Source: Cycas panzhihuaensis (Eukaryota > Cycadophyta). Taken from it: a stretch of 64,000 nucleotides of DNA. Of this stretch, positions 22,370 to 33,129 are shown piece by piece (position 1 is the stretch's first letter; the number at the start of each line of letters is the position of its first letter). Both the position numbers and the translations under genes were made by a program. The stretch is from NCBI GenBank assembly GCA_023213395.1, contig CM041465.1, forward strand, positions 140,747,741 through 140,811,740. Direction: 5' to 3'. Below the pieces are notes generated by a model. That model did not search any database, had not been told where the DNA came from, and was given only the letters and a program-made list of their open reading frames with translations.

Positions 22370-22700
22370 CTACTTGCTCCTCTGTATAATTTGATCCCCG
22401 TCACTATGATTCTCATTAGATTTATCTAACTTTGTAGGTTTGTCACTGATATTAGACTTGGTAGATATCTTAGCTTTATTAGTGGTCACCACAAGATCAT
22501 TAATAGATAGAATGAGATCCAAATGGTAAATTTTTATAAGGAATTTGTGGTCATATGCTTTATCTCCTAATGCAAGAGTAATGTTAAGGCCCTTAAATTC
22601 CTCTTCCTTATTCTCATTCATGGTTTTGGATTCACTGTGAATCCACATGCTTATGGGTTGATTTCCATCAACATCTAAAGCTAATCTAGAGGTGGTGTAT
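22370..22700 (-). other. open frame in element B, unrecognised
   Basis: About 110 codons without a stop, reading upstream of the ATG at 22,648 as RLALDVDGNQPISMWI and ending IIQRSK. It is hydrophilic and rich in Lys, Asn and Ser, with no membrane segment. An unbroken frame this long is unusual in decayed DNA like this. It is not present in element A. It could be a second captured fragment next to NRP1, or chance. I do not recognise a family. Confidence 0.3.
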
Positions 22701-23154
22701 TTGAATTTGGTTCTCCTTCAATATGATTTATGCTTATTTGGTGAGGAGCTTTCTCCTCTTCTATTTCTCCTCCTATTGTATTTCCCTATCTTCATCCAAG
22801 ATTTTATGCTCTTCTAATGAAAACTATTAATATAAACTGAATGAATCTTACTGCCATGTCAAAGACCAAAGCCATAGGCAATTCCAACAATATCTAAAAG
22901 ATCAAGTACCTAAAGAAGCCTTAGAGTATAGGCAACAAAGTGAGAGGATCATGATGATTCATGTAAATTAATGCCACAGAAGGACTACTGATAATTCATA
23001 TTCTATATTCTCTGCATGTTGAAATTACTTCTTATTTACCCAATGACTTGCTAACTTGAGATTGCTTGGTAGATTCATGCATGTACAAATATACACACAT
23101 CCTAGTTTTGAAAATTACCATCTCAAGAAGGATGAGGATGGATACCTCTCAAAA

Positions 23155-23169
23155 CCTACTCTAATACCA
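23155..23169 (-). promoter_or_regulatory. primer-binding site of element B
   Basis: On the - strand TGGTATTAGAGTAGG, two bases inside the 5' LTR. One substitution from TGGTATCAGAG at the core, it matches the 3' end of initiator-Met tRNA. Confidence 0.75.
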
Positions 23170-23171
23170 AA

Positions 23172-23548
23172 TGTAGAATGCACACACTCGACAATCAAGA
23201 ACCAAAATAATCAACACAAACCAATGTATTAATATATTTCATTGAATATCAAATATGTACATATATAGTAATATAAAACCATTACAAGAGAGACTTTTAA
23301 TAACATGAAGGGTTACTTATATAAGGTGACACATGGCACCTTGCATAATCAACTCATAAAGATGTTATAATAAGGTGTGAGCAAAAGAGACCCCACACAT
23401 ATAAGCTCATAACCTCAAGTTATGACTAACCCTAACTATAACACTAATACCCTTCAATGTACTAACATACCCTTCAATTAAAACTTATAATGTCCCTTAC
23501 ATTAGACATTAAACTTATGACCCTTAAATTTAATATTATATTCCAACA
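23172..23548 (-). repeat. 5' LTR of element B
   Basis: 377 bp, with TGTAGAATGC at the left end and TTCCAACA at the right (TGTTGGAA on the - strand). Canonical TG...CA ends are kept, and CATGG follows. Confidence 0.85.
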
Positions 23549-23553
23549 CATGG

Positions 23554-23880
23554 CATATACAACATCTTAAGAAGATCCTCCTAAAATTCATGATAAGATT
23601 TTCCTATTTGTAGGAGACTCCTAACAAATCATCCATATAGACTTTAATTGTGAAACTTAAATTGCATAGTATATTAGTAGGTTATATTGATATTTTCTAA
23701 GCCAAAGAGCATCATCTTGTAGGTAAACATACCCTATGGTGTGGTGAAGGCTATCTTTTAGCATTTCTCAAGAGAGATTTAGATTTGGTTATACCTTAAC
23801 AAACTTTCTATCAATGACATTAATAAAAACATCAGGATCTAAATACATATGCACTAATCAAAGTATATCATGCTAAATAA
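23554..23880 (-). pseudogene. gypsy reverse transcriptase core
   Basis: IAFTTP.GMFTYKMMLFGLENI (about 23,700-23,770) corresponds to TAFTTPWGTF-Y-MPFGL-NA. IKVYMDDLLGVSYK (about 23,610-23,650) holds the catalytic YMDD, still intact. FRRIFLRCC is cut by the CATGG junction and continues beyond element B at 19,772. RT upstream of this is not recognisable. Confidence 0.65.
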
Positions 23881-24199
23881 CTAAAATATTCAAAGGAAAT
23901 ATGCAAATAACATCACACATAGACCAGTAAGGTTGTGGGTGAATTCATCATACCACTGGCTCTCTATAGGGTAGGCTTCCACATAAAATTAAATCAATAT
24001 CATGTGCAAAGGTACGGGGCATTATTTATAGCCATATACCAATATTAATATACAATTTAATAGGCCAATTTAATGACATAAGAGATGGACCCAATGTCAT
24101 CATTAAATATGATTTAATTATATTAAGGGTCTATTCATGCACAATATAAACATTAGATTACAAAGATGTGAAGAAATTGAAGAGGTATTACATAGTTTA

Positions 24200-24900
24200 G
24201 AAACCTCCCTTAATAATAAATTCATTTCTTCAAATATCAAGGTCATGTCTAAATCATTCAAACTTCAGTTTACCAAGTGCTTTGATAAAGATGTCAGTGA
24301 CCTAGTCTTCAATAGGATAATAGACAAGATTAACTTCTCCATTCTAGACATACTCATAAATGAAGTAATAATAGACCTCGATATGCTTAGTTCTAGCATA
24401 GAATATAAGATTCTTCATCATCTTCAACACACTTTGATTGTCACAGTATAGGATGGCAGGTGTACATTGTTAAAGTCCAAACTCAACAAGAATCCTTTTG
24501 ACCCAAATCAACTTAGTTGTAGCATGGAAAACTACTTCATATTCTTCTTTAGTAGAGGAAAGGGTAATATTAAGTTGTTTCTTATAGCTCCATGAGATTA
24601 CAGTTGAGTTCATATCAAAATAATAGCCTGAAGTTGAACGGCATGTATCCTGACAACCAATCTAATTAGCATCTATATGTCCCTTTAGAATTAGTGAGTT
24701 AGTCTTATTATACTCAAGGCTAAATCGATGAGTACCATAAATGTATTTGAGGATCCTAGTGGCTTCTTTCCAATGAGATGCTTTGGGTTATGACATATAC
24801 ATGGAGTCGATCCCCACTATATATAGAATATCTGGTTGAGTGTAAGTGAGATAAATGAGGCTCTGAGCTAACTGCTAATATAAAGTAGGATCAAAAGGCT
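24200..24900 (-). pseudogene. copia RNase H
   Basis: HWKEATRILKYIYGTHRFSL, then LKGHIDAN, then CRSTSGYYFDMNSTVISWSY, then LSSTKEEYEVVFHATTKLIW, then YCDNQSVLKMMKN, then RTKHIEVYYYFI, then EDQVTDIFIKAL run in the expected order. The + strand frame at 24,137-24,451 is its shadow. Confidence 0.8.
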
Positions 24901-25049
24901 TTCCTTATTCATTCAAGTCTAACTTGGTTCTTGTCTCCCTAAGAATTGGTGTAGGCTTACAATCTATCATCCTAAATCTTTCCAAGAGCTCATTGGCATA
25001 CTTAGTTTAGGTCAAGAGAATGTAACCTAGTTCTTGCCAAACTTCAATT

Positions 25050-25720
25050 CTAAGGAAGTAGTGGAGCAACCCAAGATTAGTCATCTCAAAGTTGCTTTTT
25101 AATTTTGATTGAAGCTAAATATTCTATCTATATCATTACCAATAATAGTAAGGTTTTCCACATAAAGAACAATGATTATGATCAAATTATCTCTAACCTG
25201 AATGTAGAGATTAGGGTTAGAGGGTGAACAATCAAATCTATATTGTATGAGAACAACATCTATCTTTGCATACCAGGCAGGCAGTACCTATTTGAGTCCA
25301 TAAAGGGTTTTCTTGAGTCTATAAACTAAGTATTCTTGTCCCAAAATAGTATAGCCTAGGGGTTGTTTTAAGAAAATCTCTTCTTTGAGCTCTCCATTGA
25401 GGAAAACACTCTTCACATCCATTTGGTAAATAGGCTATCTAAATTGGGCTGCTAGGGATATAACCAAATAGAATGTGGTCATGTTAGCTACTGGTGTAAG
25501 GGTCTCATCATACGTAATTCCTTTATGCTATTTGAAACCTCTTATAATAAGGCAAGCTTTATGGTGCTCTACGGTGCTATCTGCATAGAACTTGGTCATA
25601 TACAACCATCTACAATCAATTGCTTTCTTCCTAGGTGGTAATTCAGTTAGCTCCCAAGTGTCATTTTTCAAGATAGATTTCATCTCTTCATCCATAGTTA
25701 CTTTTCATGTTTAGTCTCTG
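25050..25720 (-). pseudogene. copia reverse transcriptase
   Basis: DEEMKSILKNDTWELTELPP and CRWLYMTKFYADSTVEHHKA open the domain. [20 protein letters not shown] and [20 protein letters not shown] follow. The catalytic loop near 25,150 reads YVENLTIIGND where active enzymes have YVDD, so both catalytic Asp residues are lost. Confidence 0.75.
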
Positions 25721-26099
25721 ACTACCTCCTTAAATGTGGAAGACTCAGGAGTTTCAAAGACACATGCCACAAGGGTAAAGTTTATAGAGTGTCTCATCTT
25801 GGAAGGCCTATTTGTAGTTGTGGGAGGAGGAGGAGCATCCTTTAAGAGCTATTGTACCTACTTAGGAGGTGGTTAAAAGCTGGTGACTTCCACCTGAATG
25901 TTATCAATTGAAATAGGAGGCAAGGTTATGCTTACCTAAGTGGATGATGAAGAAGCTAATGGAATTGATGAGGGACCAGAAGTGTAGGATGAAGTTGGTA
26001 TTGGTGGCTTTAAAATTTGTTCAAGGGTCACTTGTGATGTACTAACTTCATTTGTTGTTATAATTTGAGGTGGAGGAGTGGTCATTTCTTATGGTTCTT

Positions 26100-26800
26100 C
26101 TGTAAAGATTACATCCCATGTCATTTAAGCTTGGTTACCAACTGTGTCAAAGACTTCATAGGCTTTGTAACTAGGTACATAGCCAAGGAAGATGCACTTA
26201 AAGCTCTTGTCATCAAGCTTCTTTCTGTTATCTTTTGGAAAACTTTTGTATGTTGTGCATCCAAAGATCCTCAAGTGAGCTACAAATGGTTTTTGACTTG
26301 ACCAAGCTTCTTCAGGAGTAATGTTTCTAACTATAATTGTGTGACTTATATTGGTTAGGTAAGTAGCAACGGTAATGGCATCAACCCAAAATCTGGTGGC
26401 AAGGTTAGCAGTTCCAAGCATGGCCTTTCCTTTATTGATTAAAGTTTGATTCATCCTTCTAGTTACACCATTATGCTGGGGTGTGTGAGGAGCAGAAAAT
26501 TGACATTGGATGACATGTTCCTTGCAAAAGCTATTAAACTAATTTAAACAGTGCTCACCACTATTATCACATCTAAGGGTCTTGATTTTCATCCCACTTT
26601 CATTATCTACAATAGCTTTAAACTCTTTGAATATATCTAAGGCTTGATATTTATTTCTCAAGAAATAGAACCATACTTTTCTTGAGAAGTCATCTATGAA
26701 GGTGATGAAATTACTAGCTTCCATTGAGAAATTAGATGAATATAAGGCCCCAAATATTAGAATAGACCAACTCTAATCATTGTGAAGCTCTCCATGCATT
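26100..26800 (-). pseudogene. copia integrase
   Basis: Two open pieces: 26,539-26,724 (FITFIDDFSRKVWFYFL, TLRCDNSGEHCLN with the second catalytic Asp) and 26,125-26,454 (MNQTLINKGKAML, VDAITVATYLTN, EEAWSSQKP, LRIFGCTTY, KCIFLGYVPSYKAYEVFD). The segment between them holds the Glu region (NGVTRRMNQT in place of NGVAERKNRT), where Glu is lost. Confidence 0.75.
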
Positions 26801-27489
26801 CTTGGAAGGGAATTTTTTCCTTTGTTGCTTTCCCTTTAGGCATGCGTCATATATATTATAGTATCTCTTGATTTTAGGTAGGTCATGTACCATTTTAAGC
26901 CTATACATGAGGTTCAAGTTTTTCTTGTTTAAATGACCTAGGCATTAATGCCATAGGTGGTCTTTGGATCTATTTGTGATTACATCATCCTTTGAATTAG
27001 AGAATTCTCTAGGTTGTTATATGTAAGGGGACTCTTCATTAATTACATCCTTCCCCTTATTAGATTGAGTTGGGTTGGCCATGGAATAAGATTTATATTA
27101 TGGAGGAGTGATAAGGAGAACTCCATCCAACCTATATAAGTCATTATCTTCATGTCCTATGACCACAAGTTTTCTTGCAGCATGGTCTATAATTTTGCAA
27201 ATGCCTTAGCTAAAGAGGACATCTAAGTTTTACTTGTGCATTTGGCTGGTAGAAAGTCGGTTCATATTTATACCCGATATAAGGAATATATTACTTATGT
27301 GGTGTCTAATATTGGAGTCCTTCAATGTTATTGGTGCTCTACTAATTTTGGTTATATTATATGTCAAGTTATTACCAAATGTGACTATTTGAGTGTTGAT
27401 TAGTTAGGTCTCTTCCAACATCTTTTATGAACCTATCATGTATCTTGTTACACCAAAATCAAGGAGCCATGTGATGTCATCATGTTGTG
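26800..27489 (-). pseudogene. copia protease and GAG-pre-integrase
   Basis: ITWLLDFGVTRYMIGS (about 27,435-27,480) aligns with W-L-DSGATRHMTGS. The catalytic Ser is Phe, Ala is Val, His is Tyr and Thr is Ile, and every one of these is a single C-to-T change. DLYRLDGVLL and HLWH-CLGHLNKKNLNLMYRL (about 26,880-27,130) form the pre-integrase zinc region. Confidence 0.7.
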
Positions 27490-27995
27490 AAGACAATGTT
27501 GTAAAAAATAGGTTATGAGAGGAGGAGTCTTGACCATATCCCATGTTTCCACCTTGTTGTTAATTATTCTATTAATTCCTTTGATTTCTATTTGAGAACT
27601 TTTGCCTATTTTGAGGTTTGTGTCCTTATATAGGCCTTGGATTCTAATTTTACCGATAGAATTAGCCTTACGATTAGTATGATGGCCCCCCTTGTGGGTA
27701 GAAAAGGCCTCTTGATTGTTGAATAAGACCGCCTTATTGATAATAAGGGTATCCTTATTGTGGAAAAGGAGTTCCTTGAGGAGGCCATGGTTCTCCTTGT
27801 TGATAAGAAACTCATTATCTTGGTTGAGTATAATTAGGACCTTTTTGATAGTATGAGGGTGCTCTTTGTTGATAAATTGGGGGTGGTTGTTGATAAAATG
27901 GCCCATATGCTTGGCTCTCTTGGTTTTGCAAGAGTTATAAATCATCTTTCCATCTCTTGCATTCAATAGCTAGATATCTAGTTTTGTCATAGTAG
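27490..27995 (-). pseudogene. copia nucleocapsid, Pro/Gln/Tyr-rich
   Basis: The true frame reads AYGPFYQQPPPIYQQRAPSY, then YQQGEPWPPQGTPFPQ, then GLFYPQGGPSY, with more than a dozen TAA/TAG stops, nearly all within Gln-rich runs. This is a low-complexity RNA-binding linker followed by QGGNMGYGQDSSSHN just before protease. The longer open frame at 27,448-27,966 is in another frame and is not the gene. Confidence 0.6.
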
Positions 27996-27999
27996 AGGT

Positions 28000-28880
28000 A
28001 CATGACATTTGGTTTACCCTATTAATTCTTTTGAGATTGTCCCTGTGGTTGGTGTTGAGATTGTTGAGTTAGACAAGAGGAGGAGGAGGTGCTAATAAGA
28101 TGCTACTGAGTTGGTTGTTGATATGACTCTTATGATATGGAGAGAGAGTCTAAGTGTTGAGCTAGGGCTTATTGTTAACTAATCTATTAAGCTACTCTAT
28201 TAAGTCTTATCTTTTTTTGAGTTTCAAGTTATAAAGGCAGGAGCTAAGTCAAATGTTGATGTCATCCCTAGTTAGTTAAGTATATTCTCCTCTCAAAGTA
28301 AGATGCCTTTAAAGGTTATAGAGTCTATCTTAGAGTAATTCTTATGTAACTTGGATATAAATGAGTTATATTTAATAGGTAGAATGTTATTAATACTAGA
28401 AATCAAGTCATAATTAGAAGGTAGCTCGCCAAGGATAATAAATTGGTTTCTAATAGTTTTAAATTTAGTTAAAGGATTGGTGATATTTTTGGCAAAGGGC
28501 ATGGAAAATAGGCAATCTTTGAGTGTCAAAGATCTAGATTCATCTTTTTTCTCATAGAGAGCACAAAGTATTTTCCATGCCTTATGAGATATTTATTCAA
28601 TTTTGATGTTTTGATCTACTTGGTCTTCAATTTCCAAGTAGAGGAAGGATAATGCTATGTTATCCTTCTCTTTGAAGTTTATTAAGGCTAGCAGATTTGG
28701 TGGAGTTATTTTAATGGAATCATTAAGGTCTTTTATAGATACAAGAAGTGGTATGTCCCCATTAACATAGGCCTAAAGCTCGGTCATGATGAGCAAGCTT
28801 TTAACTTACTTCTTCCATGGTATAAAGTTGTTTATTCCATTGAGTTTAATGGTGTTTAAAAGGAGCATTTGTAATGCCAT
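28000..28880 (-). pseudogene. copia gag (UBN2 capsid)
   Basis: ATG at 28,880 opens MALQMLLLNTIKLNGINNF-PWKK, the usual KLNG-NF--W start. NIALSFLYLEIEDQVDQ and ISHKAWKILCALYEKKDESR follow. The open part at 28,293-28,529 (LTLKDCLFSMPF, GELPSNYDLISSINNILP) covers the capsid end. There are a few stops. Confidence 0.75.
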
Positions 28881-28944
28881 ATTTGAAAGGATTTTTTGTA
28901 TTTGAATTTATGTCTTTAAAGTTTTTGTATGATAAGGTACTAAT

Positions 28945-31900
28945 CTACCTAGATGGCTTCTAATCTAGAATTCTAAAGCTAAGGATCTCTAGGAAAACTC
29001 TTGGTTACCATCTTGTCTAATGGCACTTGCCCATAAGTGAAAAATTAGGGACTTGATATACTAGTACGTGAGCTCAAGGGCTTAATATATCTCAATATGT
29101 GGGCCACAAAAAAGGCCCTAAGACCCCCCTAATTTGTTTCCCTACCTACAATGGACTTATGTCAAATGATAGATCTAGTGGTGAGAACTTACTAACTAAG
29201 GTACTCACCTCCCTGGGTCTAGCATGGTCTCCAAACTTTAGAGGATAGGGTCTTTGCCTCACCCTGCCACCTAATACACCTGGTAGCTAATGATGTTCCT
29301 CATCTAATATGATTAGGCCAAGGGTGTATACGTGTTAGTAACATCAAGGGTCTTAACCATTCCCCTTATAAGGCTAGAAATGGGGTTCAATTCAGGAGTT
29401 ATCTTTTTAATATGAATTTTTTTTTTTTTTTAAAGTAAGTTTCTTATATATAAGAGGTTCCTTTTAAAGTAATAAATGAAATGAAGATAAAATAATACAA
29501 ATTGAAATAATAAGGGTAGGTTTAGAAAGCTCTTTATTAGACCAAACTTTGAGAGTTAATTCTTTTAATTTTCTAAGAGTAACACCTATAAATGAGACAT
29601 CACCATGCACTAATTAGCCTTAAAAAATAGAACTAAATAACGAAAAGAGATAAGACACAACCTAATCTAGCAAAAGAACCTCAAAGAAATTGAAAAAAAC
29701 TTCAAAAACTAAAAAATAAGACTTAAATAACTTAATAAAAAAGGTTAAGTTGAGCGGATAATATCTCTTATAAATAAGCTCTAAATCTAAATCAATTTGA
29801 TTCTAAGTTATAGAGCTCTAAAATTACTTTATGACACTTTAAACAGTTTGTAAAATAAATGCACAGTTAAGGAGATATCATAAAAATAGTGTAGGTACCT
29901 CTTTATGCCCAAAAAATAAGTGAAAATAAGGTTAAGCCCCCTATGAATTGGCCCCCAATCACCTAAAGGCTACATGTGACCACCTACTAATGCCACTAGG
30001 GGGTTGGCGAACTTGAAGAATTATAAAAAACAGCTCAATGTTTTTTTAATGTATAAAAGTTTTTAAATCTAATTAAATGACTTTTGGAGTTTATCCTTTT
30101 AATAATGAAATAGGGTCATATGGTGAATGAATATGATTAGATCTAGGGGCTAAAGACCTAGATTTCAACCAAATATTAGATTCAACTTAATTTAAATGTA
30201 TAAAATTGAATCATATTAAAAAATTAAAAGTTTTTTAATGAAAAAACTTGTCACAAATTTGCATGACCTACATGTGAGGGGTGCGACCTTATAGAGCTTC
30301 AAGAGCTCAGAAACCCAATTAAACAGCAATGAAATTTCATAGGAGGAGGTGCATGATAGAGGAGAAGCTACTAGAAGTGGCTAGATTTGAAAATATTCTT
30401 TGGATGAAGAGAATAATGCTATTAAAGTTTAGGGATCTGCATGGGTCCAACAAAGGGAAATGAAGCCAAACACTGCTTGAAACTACCTCAAATGGACTCC
30501 AAATGATGTGAAATTCTAGAGCAGGAGATGCAGGATACATATGAATCCATAAGAGGTGACAAAATATGAAAAGAAGCATTGGTTTGAGAGAGAAATACTA
30601 CCGAAGTCTAGGGTTCTATGTAAGCAAAAACGAGCAAAACATAGCCATTGATATTTAAATGTATTTATGTCATATCTACCTAGGGGATTTCTAATCTATA
30701 ATTCTATGTCTTAGAGTCTTCAAAGAAAGCTCTTGATTACTATCCTATCTAATGGAACCTACCCATAAATGGTAAAACTATGATCCAATATACTAGTACG
30801 TGAGCTCAAAGCTTGATATACCTTAATATACAATACAACTTAATATACTTTAGTATGTAAGTTGCAAAGAAGGTCTAAGACCCTATTAATTTGTTCATCC
30901 ACCTGTATCAGACTTATGCCTAGTGATAGATTTAACATTAAGAGCTTGACCAACTAAGGCACTCATCCCCTTTGAGTTTAGCCTAGTCTTCAAACTCTAA
31001 TGGTAAAAGGTTCTTCACCTTAGCCTACCACCTATTACACTTGATAGATAATGGTTTCCTCAACAAATTAGAGTATACTAAAGATGTATGGAAAGTAGTA
31101 ACTTTAAGGGTCCTAACCATTTCTCTTATAAGGCTAGAAAATAGGGTGGTTGATTTAGGAAGTATCTTATTAATATGTCAAAAATAATATTGATTTTATA
31201 ATCTTTCTAACAAATAAGGTTCTTTTTACCAAATTAAAAACTTGAAATTAAATTAAATTAAATGAGACTAAGTAAAATTAACTAAAGTGGTAAAATAGTT
31301 TAGAGAGCTTTTATTTAAGAAAGTTTGACCCAAGAGTGATTTCTTTAACTTTCAAAAGTAATCATACACACAATCAACTACAAAATATTTATGAGTTAAA
31401 ATAATAGATTAAAATCTACTAACAATAGTTAGTACTATAATGTAGCATCAATATCCTTGAATAAAATTAAAAAATAGCTTTAAAAATAATGTAAAATGCT
31501 CAAATAAGGATCAACCAAGTAGGTTAAATTTAACATCTTAAAAGTCCTACAAAATAACTTTAAATTAGTCTCAAAGTGATTTCAAATTGAAGTGCTCTGA
31601 ATTAGCTTTCCAATGGTTTAAACAATTTGAAATATAAACTCTTGGATGGAAAATTATTATAGAAAAGGCAAAGGCACCTCTTTATGGTAAAAGATCAAAT
31701 GAAGGGTAGCCTTAAGCCCCTTTGGTAAGATAGCCCTTTGTCATCAGGCTCAGCACATGACCATCTACTAATAGGAAAGGGGGGATATAGATCTTAAATT
31801 TTATAAATTATAGTTAAATGTCTTAAAATCCAAAGTTATAAAAACGAATTTAATTAGATTTCAAATCTACCCCTTTATAACAAAGTAGAAGGTCACATGG

Positions 31901-32000
31901 GAACACAATAAAACCATTGGCTAATAGTGAGAGGGGCTAGCTGATTTAAAACTTTTATTCAATTTAATTTAATTTATCAAAAACTTTATTAAAAGGTATA
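28945..32000. repeat. diverged direct duplication of about 1.73 kb
   Basis: 28,945-30,300 and 30,670-32,000 are similar along their length. Both hold TATACTAGTACGTGAGCTCAA, a TTATAAGGCTAGAAA block, a GAGAGTTAATTCTTTTAA-type block, a TACCTCTTTATG block and a (C/A)ATGTGACCACCTACTAA-type block. Divergence is high. They could be two long LTRs of a lost element or a tandem duplication. No PBS or PPT was found that settles this. Part of the same family may recur as segment S in the array at 46.8 kb and beyond. Confidence 0.55.
30300..30670. other. spacer between the two 1.7-kb repeats
   Basis: Purine-rich on the + strand, less AT rich than its surroundings, no domain recognised. The - strand frame at 30,337-30,579 is short and unassigned. 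Confidence 0.35.
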
Positions 32001-32147
32001 AACCAAATTATTTTATTTAAAAAACCTATGCAGACATATCTGCGTGTAAAAATAGAGAAAGAAATCAATTGAATTGACTAAAAGATCAAGAAAAAAAAAT
32101 TAGAAATCAATTGATTGAGATAGTATTAACTAGGCATCCAAATCTAC

Positions 32148-32163
32148 AAAAAAAAAAAAAAAA
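32148..32163 (+). repeat. poly-A tract
   Basis: Sixteen A residues. A similar 15-base T run sits at 29,417-29,431 in the earlier repeat copy. Confidence 0.9.
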
Positions 32164-32840
32164 GTTTTAAATATTAAAAATATAAATAAATTGATAAAAA
32201 TGGAAACAATGATGGTTTTTTTGAAAACCAGAGAGGCAGAGTGGTTTCATAGAATGATATCTCATAAATAGAGTGATGAAATCTTAATCCCTCTTCTCCA
32301 CTATGAAGATGTCTTAGTCAAGATAAAAATGAGTAGTGGATTGATATGGTTTTGATCATCAGACAATGAGCATGACCTATTGAAACCAAAGATAATGTAT
32401 TAATCCTAAAATTAAAAAGAAAAATGATCAAATTTAAATAAAAAATTTGAGATCTACCTTAAATTACTCTAGATTAGAGTCTGTCCATACATAGCCATAA
32501 TAACTATAAAAGATTACTGATTAATAGAGTATAAAATCCACACATAGGATAAATGAGATGTAGAGATATGTGAGGTAAAAAGATTTAAAAAAATTATGAA
32601 TATTAAAAAAATATCAATTATATCAATGTTAATAAATTTTAGATGGGAGATGAAGCCTATAACAACACAAAAAAACCATGCAGGTTAAGTGAATGGGCCA
32701 CATAGGGCTGTAACTAGGCTATGTAGGCACTTGTGTTCACTAATAATTAATTTAATTGCCCTACAGTTGAATGTAAGTATAAATACAATGTATAGATCAA
32801 ATATATTAAATATTTCGTGGGCCTACATGTAAGTAACATA

Positions 32841-32852
32841 GCTTTGATACCA
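32841..32852 (-). promoter_or_regulatory. primer-binding site
   Basis: On the - strand TGGTATCAAAGC, two bases after the end of the LTR at 32,855. One base from the canonical initiator-Met site. Confidence 0.65.
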
Positions 32853-32854
32853 AA

Positions 32855-33106
32855 TATAGGTGACTAAGGTTAGAGCAAAACATAGATTATAAAACCATAA
32901 CAAATAAAATCAAACATTAATAATATTTTTTATAAGAGGGTGCTACTAAAGAATAACTTTGAGCCATGGAGCCTGATATAAATAGAAAAGACATTGGGCA
33001 AAGCCCAACATCTACTGTCTTTTGTGTTAATAAATATCATTAAAATATTAAGCATAGGTTGACTAGGGGTGGGCTAAAGTTGGCTTCACAAGACCTAATG
33101 CTAACA
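32855..33106 (-). repeat. LTR with a PPT on one side and a PBS on the other
   Basis: On the - strand it runs TGTTAGCATTAGG to GTCACCTATA. GAAAGGGTG (a PPT) lies just upstream at 33,107-33,115 and a primer site just downstream at 32,841-32,852. An LTR flanked this way is shared by two elements in series: the truncated copia to the right and whatever lies to the left. The 252-bp length suits copia. Confidence 0.6.
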
Positions 33107-33129
33107 CACCCTTTCATGATTTAAATAAA

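Larger units (their letters stand above)
19773..23548 (-). mobile_element. gene-capturing non-autonomous LTR element, copy B (NRP1/SET-like)
   Basis: A complete 3,776-bp insertion on the - strand, flanked by the 5-bp target duplication CATGG (19,768-19,772 and 23,549-23,553). LTRs are 19,773-20,170 and 23,172-23,548. The primer site is at 23,155-23,169 and a weak PPT lies next to 20,171. LTRs, leader and 3' backbone match element A. The cargo differs: a NAP1-related histone chaperone fragment sits where A has SEC14 and ankyrin. It also has about 0.7 kb of extra sequence (20,180-20,880) before the PPT. No gag or pol is present. It landed in the RT of a gypsy element. Confidence 0.85.
17905..23880 (-). 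mobile_element. decayed Ty3/gypsy pol, RT split by element B
   Basis: On the - strand, RT (23.88-23.55 kb), the RT end and RNase H (19.77-18.95 kb) and integrase (18.6-17.9 kb) lie in gypsy order. The RT is interrupted by a 3.78-kb LTR element flanked by CATGG. gag, protease and LTRs are not seen. The integrase end abuts the truncated copia at 17,905 in tail-to-tail orientation. Confidence 0.75.
24200..28880 (-). mobile_element. full-length but dead Ty1/copia gag-pol
   Basis: gag, nucleocapsid, protease, integrase, RT and RNase H follow in order over 4.7 kb without a nested insertion. A PPT-like ATTAAGGGAGG on the - strand follows RNase H at about 24,205-24,217. LTRs could not be paired: sequence on the left (23.9-24.2 kb) has no match right of 28.9 kb, where a different repeat begins. 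Stops occur throughout, many at Gln positions. Confidence 0.85.

Noticed and set aside
24137-24451. 104-codon + strand open frame
   Set aside because: Lies over the copia RNase H on the - strand, which has the family motifs. The + frame has none.
26065-26301. 78-codon + strand open frame
   Set aside because: Antisense of the copia integrase C-terminus at 26,125-26,454.
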